Both the position numbers and the translations under genes were made by a program. From Chloroflexota bacterium (lineage in GTDB: Bacteria; Chloroflexota; Anaerolineae; UBA7937; JACPPX01), in the NCBI GenBank assembly GCA_016190785.1, contig JACPPX010000015.1, positions 1 through 7,566 on the forward strand: a stretch of 7,566 bases of DNA. The letters are read 5' to 3'. The notes below the pieces were generated by a model that was not told the DNA's origin, ran no database searches, and worked only from the letters and a program-made list of their open reading frames with translations. Position 1 is the first letter of the stretch; every line of letters starts with the position of its first letter. This document shows positions 1-5,420 of the stretch, piece by piece.

Positions 1-1146
1 CATCAGTCTCAAGAAGTGAGTCGTTTTCCATAGACCCCCGAACTCTTTTATTTCCCTGGTGTGCCGCCGCTGGTAAAGCATGCCCACGATCAAAAACAGG
101 GCTCCCGTGCTCAAGCCGTGGTTGACCATCTGCAGGATGCTCCCGGTCACGGCTTGGCTGTTGACCACAAAAACCCCCAGGACCACAAAGCCGAGATGGC
201 TCACACTAGAATAAGCCACCAACCGCTTTACATCCTTCTGTGCCCAGGAAACCAAAGCCCCGTAGATGATGCCGATAAGGGATAGAGCCACGATCCAAGG
301 GATAAAGTTTGCCGCCGCTTGGGGAAAGAGGGGCCAAGCAAAACGGAGAAATCCATAGCCTCCCATCTTGAGCAAAATTCCGGCCAAGAGCACGCTCCCC
401 GCGGTGGGGGCCTCCACATGGGCGTCGGGGAGCCAGGTATGCAAGGGGAAGAGGGGGACTTTGATGGCGAAGGCCAGAGCAAAGCCTAAAAAGAGCCAGT
501 TTTGCAGTGCAAGGGGGATAGCCAGGCTCTTTAGTTCCAGTAGACTGAAACTCCAGGTGCCACTGGCTTGATAGTGGAGGAAAGCGGTGGCCAAGATCGC
601 CAGAAGCATGAGCACACTCCCCAACATGGTGAATAAAAAGAATTTCACCGCGGCATAGATCCGCCGTTCATGCCCCCAGATGCCCACCAAGAAGGCCATG
701 GGGATGAGGGTTGCCTCCCAGAAGACATAGAACAAGAAAAGATCCAGGGCCAGGAAGACCCCCACCATCCCCGTCTCGAGGAGGATAAGTAAGATCATAT
801 ATTCCTTGACTCGCTCCTGGATTTCGCTCCAAGAGGCCAGGATGGCTATGAGGGACAGAAAGGTGGTGAGGAGCACTAAGAAAAGGCTGATCCCATCCAC
901 CCCCAGGTAGTAGGAGATGCCCAACTCCGGGATCCACCGCCCCTCCTCCACAAACTGCATCTCTCCGCTTTGCAATGGGAAGTAAAAGAAAAGGAGAAGC
1001 GAGACCAGGAAGACAGCCGCACTAGTGGCCAGGGCCAGAGTCTTTATGACCCCCACCCTTTGCTTGCTGACCGGCAATATTGCCAATACCCCTAGCAGGG
1101 GGAGAAAGGTGATTGTGGAAAGGATGGGAAATCCCAACGGATTCAT
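1..1146 (-). CDS. nuoM: NADH-quinone oxidoreductase subunit M (3' end missing)
   Basis: Membrane subunit of complex I and one of its three antiporter-like proton channels. Translating the minus strand from the ATG at 1146-1144 gives 382 uninterrupted residues that run off base 1; family members are usually about 500 residues, so roughly the last quarter (including the TM12 glutamate) is outside. Visible key residues: Glu144 in VFWEATLIPM (TM5), Lys229 in FAIKVPLFPLHTWLPDAH (TM7), Lys260 in GILLKMGGYG (TM8), and the QKDVKRLVAYSSVSHLGF and MVNHGLSTGALF signatures with His345. These match the known proton-channel residues of E. coli NuoM (E144, K234, K265). The start follows the nuoL stop by 2 bases (TAA-AG-ATG), with AAGG 5 bases upstream inside the nuoL end, so translation is probably coupled. 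NuoM is distinguished from its paralogues NuoL and NuoN by the VFWEATLIPM and HTWLPDAHVEAPTAGS wording. Confidence 0.97.
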   Translation of the reverse strand, partial: MNPLGFPILSTITFLPLLGVLAILPVSKQRVGVIKTLALATSAAVFLVSLLLFFYFPLQSGEMQFVEEGRWIPELGISYYLGVDGISLFLVLLTTFLSLIAILASWSEIQERVKEYMILLILLETGMVGVFLALDLFLFYVFWEATLIPMAFLVGIWGHERRIYAAVKFFLFTMLGSVLMLLAILATAFLHYQASGTWSFSLLELKSLAIPLALQNWLFLGFALAFAIKVPLFPLHTWLPDAHVEAPTAGSVLLAGILLKMGGYGFLRFAWPLFPQAAANFIPWIVALSLIGIIYGALVSWAQKDVKRLVAYSSVSHLGFVVLGVFVVNSQAVTGSILQMVNHGLSTGALFLIVGMLYQRRHTREIKEFGGLWKTTHFLRLM

Positions 1147-1148
1147 CT

Positions 1149-3041
1149 TTACCTTAAGGTGGAAATAGCCAAGACCAGGAGTACCCCTACCAAGAAAATC
1201 AAGGCATAACTACGCACAAATCCGGTCTGAACTCGGCGCAGGCCTCTACCCGCACTTTGCATTATGCTACCCAAAGCATTGACCACCCCATCGATACCTG
1301 CCTGATCAACCGCCGTGGCCAAAACACTCGCCGCCTGCCAGACAGGGCGAATCAAGAGAGCATGGTAGACCTCGTCCACATAATATTTGTTTCGCACTAA
1401 ACGATAGACCAGGCCCAGCCTCGCGGCCACTAATTTGGGATCAACTCCTCGGCGGATGTACCCCAGCCAGGCGATGAAAATCCCTAATCCTGCCGCGGCC
1501 ACGGAGAGGATAATGAGTGCTGCCTCGTTCAAGGGAGGGAGTGATTGCCGAGCCTCGCTAGCGGCAAAAACAGGGCCGAGAAAATCCTCCAGGACCGGGC
1601 CCAGAAAGCCACCCAGGGCGGCGAGCACGGCCAGGATGGCGAGGGGGATGGTCATAATCCAGGGTGACTCATGAGGCACTGACCTATGCTCGGCATGAAT
1701 GGCAGTGTGCTGGGAATATCTTGGCTCACCGAAGAAGACCAGAAAGACCTGGCGGGACATATAGAAAGCAGTTATCCCGGCGGTGATCACCCCCACCAGC
1801 CAGAGCAGGATCTGCCCAGAAGCGAAGGCCGAGGCCAGTATCTCATCTTTGCTGAAAAACCCGGAAAAAGGAGGGATACCGGAGATGGCCAGCCACCCGG
1901 CGAGAAAGGTAATGCTCGTCAGCGGCATCGTCCAGCGGAGCCCTCCCATCTTTTGGATGTCCTGTTCTCCGGCCAGGGCATGCATCACACTTCCCGCCCC
2001 CAGGAACATCAGTGCCTTGAAGAAAGCATGGGTCGTCAAGTGAAATATGCCCGCGGCATAGGCTCCCACCCCTACTGCCAAAAACATGTACCCCAGCTGG
2101 CTGATAGTGGAATAAGCCAGCACCCGCTTAATATCATCCTGAGCGGTGGCAATAGTCGCGGCATAGAAAGCGGTTGCTGCTCCGATGACCGCGACGACCA
2201 GCATAGATATGGGCGCCAGCTCGAAGAGTACATGGGTGCGGGTTACCATATACACCCCAGCGGTGACCATAGTTGCGGCATGGATAAGCGCTGATACTGG
2301 GGTGGGCCCTTCCATGGCATCGGGAAGCCAGACATAGAGGGGAATCTGGGCCGATTTCCCCACCGCACCTAGAAATAGGAGAAGAGTAATGGCTGTCGCC
2401 AATCCTGTAGTCAGGACTTGCGAGGCAGAGCCGAAAACCTCCGCGTAATCCAGGGTGTGGAAGGTGGCAAAAATAAGAAATATACCTAGGGCAAAGCCAA
2501 AATCCCCTATCCTAGTGGTTACGAAAGCCTTCATCCCCGCCTTGGCCGCCTCTTTTCTTTCGTACCAGAAGCTGATCAAAAGATAAGAGCACAGCCCCAC
2601 CAGTTCCCAGCCAACATAGAGCAGGAGAAAGTTCCCAGCCAGCACCAAAATAACCATGGAGAATACAAAGAGGTTGAGGTACGCAAAGTAGCGGCGGAAT
2701 CCGGGGTCCTGGGCCATATAACCCACGGAGTAGACATGGATCAGAAAACCCACCCCGCTGACTACCAGGATCATCACTGCCGATAGAGGATCGAGGAGCA
2801 AAGAGACATCGACCTGGAAGTCACTCACCGCCGCCCAGGTAAATAGGCTAACTTCAACTTCCCGGGATTCGGGAGGGGTCTGAAGTAGAGCACCGGTTAC
2901 TCCAAGAGCAACCGCGAAAGCCAACCCCACTGCCCCGCAGGCCACGAGGGCCGTCCCCCTGCGACCCAGGAAGCGACCGGTGAGTGCGACAAGGACTACC
3001 CCTAGTAGTGGAAATCCCGGCACAAGCCGGACAAAGTCCAT
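1149..3041 (-). CDS. nuoL: NADH-quinone oxidoreductase subunit L
   Basis: Distal antiporter-like proton-pumping subunit of complex I in the membrane arm, 630 residues from the ATG at 3041-3039, normal length for the family. In that numbering: GWELVGLCSYLLISFW with Glu146, Asp180 in TRIGDFGF, Lys229 in GAVGKSAQIPLYVWLPDAM, His254 in SALIHAATMV, His334 and His338 in HLTTHAFFKALMFLGAGS, Lys398-Asp399 in GFFSKDEIL. All are conserved channel residues. The C-terminal part (about 535-630) ends in LRRVQTGFVRSYAL plus a last hydrophobic helix, fitting the long lateral helix HL and TM16 that brace the membrane arm. An in-frame GTG at 3053 would add four residues and overlap the nuoK stop. I prefer the ATG because GGTGA, matching the 16S anti-SD complement, lies 5 bases before it and nothing similar precedes the GTG. 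Stop is TAA at 1151-1149, 2 bases before nuoM. Confidence 0.97.
   Translation of the reverse strand: MDFVRLVPGFPLLGVVLVALTGRFLGRRGTALVACGAVGLAFAVALGVTGALLQTPPESREVEVSLFTWAAVSDFQVDVSLLLDPLSAVMILVVSGVGFLIHVYSVGYMAQDPGFRRYFAYLNLFVFSMVILVLAGNFLLLYVGWELVGLCSYLLISFWYERKEAAKAGMKAFVTTRIGDFGFALGIFLIFATFHTLDYAEVFGSASQVLTTGLATAITLLLFLGAVGKSAQIPLYVWLPDAMEGPTPVSALIHAATMVTAGVYMVTRTHVLFELAPISMLVVAVIGAATAFYAATIATAQDDIKRVLAYSTISQLGYMFLAVGVGAYAAGIFHLTTHAFFKALMFLGAGSVMHALAGEQDIQKMGGLRWTMPLTSITFLAGWLAISGIPPFSGFFSKDEILASAFASGQILLWLVGVITAGITAFYMSRQVFLVFFGEPRYSQHTAIHAEHRSVPHESPWIMTIPLAILAVLAALGGFLGPVLEDFLGPVFAASEARQSLPPLNEAALIILSVAAAGLGIFIAWLGYIRRGVDPKLVAARLGLVYRLVRNKYYVDEVYHALLIRPVWQAASVLATAVDQAGIDGVVNALGSIMQSAGRGLRRVQTGFVRSYALIFLVGVLLVLAISTLR
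1151..1155 (-). promoter_or_regulatory. Probable ribosome binding site of nuoM at the end of nuoL
   Basis: AAGGT on the minus strand overlaps the last Leu-Arg codons and the first base of the TAA stop of nuoL. Its AAGG core ends 5 bases before the nuoM ATG. It is a modest Shine-Dalgarno match, and with a 2-base intergenic gap it is consistent with coupled translation. Confidence 0.45.
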
Positions 3042-3051
3042 CGTCGTCACC
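3042..3051 (-). promoter_or_regulatory. Ribosome binding site of nuoL overlapping the nuoK stop
   Basis: On the minus strand GGTGA (3051-3047) contains the TGA stop of nuoK and lies 5 bases before the nuoL ATG. It matches the GGTGA part of the canonical sequence complementary to the 16S 3' end. The placement suggests ribosomes finishing nuoK restart on nuoL, and it supports the ATG at 3041 over the GTG at 3053. The match is short and its function is inferred. Confidence 0.45.
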
Positions 3052-3349
3052 ACTTTAGAAGATTGATCTCGTCCACATCAATGGTCCCTTGCTGGCGAGA
3101 GATGGCAACGATGATTGCCAGACCCACCGCCACCTCCGCCGCTGCCACCGCCAGAACAAAAAAGACAAAAACCTGGCCAGCCAGGGAGCCTTTGGCATCT
3201 GCCAGGGCAATGAAGGCCAGGTTGGCGGCATTGAGCATGATTTCAATGGACATGAAGATGACAATGGCGTTGCGGCGGATGAGAACCCCCAGCACCCCGA
3301 TGGTGAAGAGAACTGCGCTCAAAATTAGATAATTGGCAACGGGGACCAT
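3047..3349 (-). CDS. nuoK: NADH-quinone oxidoreductase subunit K
   Basis: Small membrane subunit of complex I, homologous to mitochondrial ND4L; with NuoJ it forms the central hydrophilic axis coupling quinone chemistry to proton pumping. It is 100 residues long, exactly the E. coli length, with three predicted transmembrane helices at about 5-24, 28-50 and 59-83. The two essential intramembrane glutamates are at the E. coli positions: Glu36 in FMSIEIMLNAANL and Glu72 in AVAAAEVAVGLAI. The C-terminus, TIDVDEINLLKW, is typical. It starts with ATG 9 bases after the nuoJ stop with only a weak purine-rich leader, and ends with a TGA five bases before the nuoL ATG. Nothing is unusual. Confidence 0.98.
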   Translation of the reverse strand: MVPVANYLILSAVLFTIGVLGVLIRRNAIVIFMSIEIMLNAANLAFIALADAKGSLAGQVFVFFVLAVAAAEVAVGLAIIVAISRQQGTIDVDEINLLKW

Positions 3350-3358
3350 TGATCTCGC

Positions 3359-3868
3359 TTAAAGTCGTCGCTTGGCTAACACAACTGCTCCAATAATCGC
3401 CACCAACAGCAAGATGGAGGTGACTTCAAAAGCCAAGAGATAATCACTGAAGAGAAGTCGACCCACGACTTGGGTGTTTCCCCCCATGGCCAAAACATCC
3501 CCGGGGGTAAGGGCCCCGGCCACGGGCTGGATGGTTGTCTGGCTCATCACTACCCCCAATAGGATAGCCATTGCTCCTCCAAATAGGAGGGCCACTGGCC
3601 GCTGGAGGGGAAGTTTCTCCTTGACCCCTTCTCCCCTTCCCAAGCCCAGCATCATGATTACGAAGAGGAAAAGGACCATAATCGCCCCGGCATAGACCAC
3701 TACCTGCACCGCGGCAATGAGCTGCGCATTGAGCAGGACAAAGAGCACGGCTACTGCCAGGAGATGGACCACCAGGAGCAAGGCGCTATACACCGTGTCC
3801 CGCATCATAACTACCCCCACCGCCGAGACCGTAGCCGGGATGGCTACCACCCAGAAGAAGGCCTCCAT
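3359..3868 (-). CDS. nuoJ: NADH-quinone oxidoreductase subunit J
   Basis: Membrane subunit of complex I, homologous to mitochondrial ND6, 169 residues with five predicted transmembrane helices (about 2-20, 27-48, 52-74, 92-110 and 143-165). The family signature in TM3, AAVQVVVYAGAIMVLFLF (residues 52-69), is intact. It includes Tyr59 and the glycine that forms the pi-bulge that changes state during turnover in solved complex I structures. The C-terminal helix follows the usual LLFSDYLLAFEVTSILLLVA pattern. The loop between TM4 and TM5 (about 112-137) is a moderately hydrophilic segment rich in Gly and Pro, of ordinary length. Start ATG lies 3 bases after the nuoI TAG and has the best ribosome binding site in the window; stop is TAA at 3361-3359. 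Confidence 0.97.
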   Translation of the reverse strand: MEAFFWVVAIPATVSAVGVVMMRDTVYSALLLVVHLLAVAVLFVLLNAQLIAAVQVVVYAGAIMVLFLFVIMMLGLGRGEGVKEKLPLQRPVALLFGGAMAILLGVVMSQTTIQPVAGALTPGDVLAMGGNTQVVGRLLFSDYLLAFEVTSILLLVAIIGAVVLAKRRL

Positions 3869-3871
3869 TTT

Positions 3872-4396
3872 CTAGGCTCCTCCCTCGCTCTTTCTACCCC
3901 GTTCTGCCAGCCACTTACCCAGAGCCTTCCGTCCTTCCAGGGGGAACCGGGCCCCAGGGGAAGGCTCCACCAGAACCTCTTTGGTATAGATGAAGTCTTC
4001 GCGGTGATAATCGGCCAACTCATACTCCGGCCCCAGGACTATCGCTTCCACCGGGCAGGCTTCTTCGCACAAACCGACAAAGATGCAGCGCAACATATTG
4101 ATTTCATAAACCGGGGCATACCGCTCACCTGGGGAAACACGGTTCTCGTCGGTATTCTCCGCTGCTTCTACATGGATAGCATCCGCCGGGCAGGCCGCAG
4201 CGCACAGCGAGCAACCGATGCACCGCTCCAGCCCATTTTCATAGAGCCGCAGGACATGCAGCCCGCGGTGACGGAGATAAACTGGGGGTTTTTCTTCCGG
4301 GTACTGCACCGTCACCGGCCGCCGAAAGAGGTGGCGGAAGGTCACCCCTAAGCCCTTCGCCAGTTCCAGCGGCCGACGTAACAAATTTCCTAGCAT
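3872..4396 (-). CDS. nuoI: NADH-quinone oxidoreductase subunit I, 2x[4Fe-4S]-type, with one cluster ligand replaced by Val
   Basis: Ferredoxin-like subunit that passes electrons from NuoG towards cluster N2 at the quinone site, homologous to Nqo9 and TYKY. It is 174 residues, normal length. Residues 1-27 form the usual amphipathic N-terminal segment lying on the membrane. The first motif, CIGCSLCAAACP, has Cys59, 62, 65 and 69. The second reads CIFVGLCEEACP with Cys104, Val107, Cys110 and Cys114: the second cysteine is missing, and these seven are the only cysteines in the protein. In Nqo9, N6a uses the first three Cys of motif 1 plus the last of motif 2, and N6b uses the reverse, so the loss hits N6b. 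Fumarate reductase FrdB carries the same CxFVGxC pattern and binds [3Fe-4S] there. Flanking conserved text (NTDENRVSPGERY, YELADYHREDFIYTKE) is intact and there is no frameshift. The nuoH TAA is 3 bases upstream; AAGGG lies 6 bases before the ATG. Confidence 0.97.
   Translation of the reverse strand: MLGNLLRRPLELAKGLGVTFRHLFRRPVTVQYPEEKPPVYLRHRGLHVLRLYENGLERCIGCSLCAAACPADAIHVEAAENTDENRVSPGERYAPVYEINMLRCIFVGLCEEACPVEAIVLGPEYELADYHREDFIYTKEVLVEPSPGARFPLEGRKALGKWLAERGRKSEGGA
3877..3883 (-). promoter_or_regulatory. Strong ribosome binding site of nuoJ inside the end of nuoI
   Basis: The minus strand reads GGAGGAG 8 bases before the nuoJ ATG. It is encoded within the final Gly-Gly-Ala codons of nuoI. 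It is the closest match to a canonical Shine-Dalgarno sequence among the starts in this window and fixes the nuoJ start. Confidence 0.7.
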
Positions 4397-4399
4397 CTT

Positions 4400-5398
4400 T
4401 TACCCTTGCCAGACCATAATCGCTGCGGTGGCTATGATGTTCACGAGAGAAAGAGGAAGGAGGATTTTCCATCCAAATTGCATCAGCCGATCATAGCGCA
4501 GCCGGGGGAGAGTGGCCCGCAGCCAGATGAAAAGGAAAATAAAGGCTGCCACCTTGAGGAAGTACCACACCGCAGGGGGAAAGAACGGTCCTTGCCATCC
4601 CCCAAAAAAGAGAGTGACGGCGATCGAAGAGACGACAATCATGTTGATATATTCCGCCATGTAGAAAAAGGCCCACTTTATGCTGGTGTACTCGGTATGG
4701 TATCCGGCCACCAGTTCCGTCTCCGCCTCTGGCAGATCAAAAGGGGCCCGGTTCACCTCGGCCACTGCCGAAACGATAAAGATCAAAAAGCCAAGGGGCT
4801 GGAGGAGAATAAACCAAGCGTTCTTCTGGGCCTCCACCAATTGCACTAGGCTCAGAGTCCCAGCCAGCATCAGTGCTCCTACCACGGAAAGACCCAAGGG
4901 CAACTCATAACTCAGCATCTGCGCTGAGGAGCGCAGAGCACCCAGGAAAGAGTATTTGCTCCCCGAGGACCACCCGGCGAGCACAATGCCATATACGCCT
5001 ACCGAGGCCAGGGCGAAGACATAGAGCACCCCCACATTCAAGTCTGCCAAATAGAGTGTAATTTTCTGTCCCAATATTTCTATCTCCGGCCCGATTGGAA
5101 CCACGGCAAAGGAGAGTAAAGCGGGAACCAGAGAAACCGCCGGAGCGAGAAGATAGATGGGGACCTTGGCATCCTGCGGGATGATTTCTTCTTTGAGGAG
5201 AACTTTGACTGCATCGGCCAGGGGCTGCAACAGCCCGAAAGGCCCGGCCCGATTGGGGCCGATGCGAGATTGCATGCGGGCCATCACCCGTCTCTCGATC
5301 CACACCGCATAGGCAAAGGCGGTGACCAGAGCAAAGATGGCCACTCCGCTTTTGATTACAATGATCAATATCGGCACCAAAGGACTCAAAAGCTCCAT
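4400..5398 (-). CDS. nuoH: NADH-quinone oxidoreductase subunit H
   Basis: Membrane subunit of complex I, homologous to mitochondrial ND1, that with NuoB and NuoD forms the quinone chamber and links it to the proton path. It is 332 residues, usual length, with about eight to nine hydrophobic helices. Conserved blocks are intact: ERRVMARMQSRIGPNRAG (35-52, first cytoplasmic loop facing the quinone entrance), QPLADAVKVLLKEE (58-71), SSAQMLSYELPLGLS (157-171), NRAPFDLPEAETELVAGY (216-233, acidic loop with Asp221, Glu224, Glu226, Glu228) followed by HTEYTS, and LRATLPRLRYDRLMQFGWK (293-311). No key charge is missing. It starts 22 bases after the nuoG TAG, the largest gap in the window, preceded by GGGAG and GGGAT, and ends with TAA 3 bases before nuoI. 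Confidence 0.98.
   Translation of the reverse strand: MELLSPLVPILIIVIKSGVAIFALVTAFAYAVWIERRVMARMQSRIGPNRAGPFGLLQPLADAVKVLLKEEIIPQDAKVPIYLLAPAVSLVPALLSFAVVPIGPEIEILGQKITLYLADLNVGVLYVFALASVGVYGIVLAGWSSGSKYSFLGALRSSAQMLSYELPLGLSVVGALMLAGTLSLVQLVEAQKNAWFILLQPLGFLIFIVSAVAEVNRAPFDLPEAETELVAGYHTEYTSIKWAFFYMAEYINMIVVSSIAVTLFFGGWQGPFFPPAVWYFLKVAAFIFLFIWLRATLPRLRYDRLMQFGWKILLPLSLVNIIATAAIMVWQG
4403..4407 (-). promoter_or_regulatory. Ribosome binding site of nuoI inside the end of nuoH
   Basis: AAGGG on the minus strand lies 6 bases before the nuoI ATG, within the last Gln-Gly codons of nuoH and just ahead of its TAA stop. Position and spacing fit a Shine-Dalgarno sequence and suggest translational coupling of nuoH and nuoI. 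Confidence 0.55.
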
Positions 5399-5420
5399 CG
5401 TCTATCCCGTCTCCCGCATA
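5399..5420 (-). promoter_or_regulatory. nuoG-nuoH intergenic gap with ribosome binding site
   Basis: This 22-base gap is the longest non-coding stretch in the window. On the minus strand it holds GGGAG 12 bases and GGGAT 5 bases before the nuoH ATG; the second has the better spacing but a poorer match. It is too short for a promoter, and no hairpin terminator is visible. Confidence 0.4.

Noticed and set aside
1..1146. Apparent gene-free stretch at the left end with scattered small open frames on both strands
   Set aside because: Minus-strand translation from 1146 is a clean NuoM open to base 1; the small frames are shadows.
1686..2294. Plus-strand open frame of 202 codons
   Set aside because: It is antisense to the well-conserved nuoL, its translation shows no recognisable domain, and its composition is that of a shadow frame.
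4055..4087. A frameshift or compensating indels explaining the missing NuoI cysteine
   Set aside because: Conserved residues on both sides stay in register (LRCIF, then GLCEEACP) and the Cys spacing is exactly canonical, so only the single codon differs.
3764..4351. Plus-strand open frame of 195 codons across nuoJ and nuoI
   Set aside because: It lies opposite two intact conserved genes, has no family resemblance, and has no convincing ribosome binding site.
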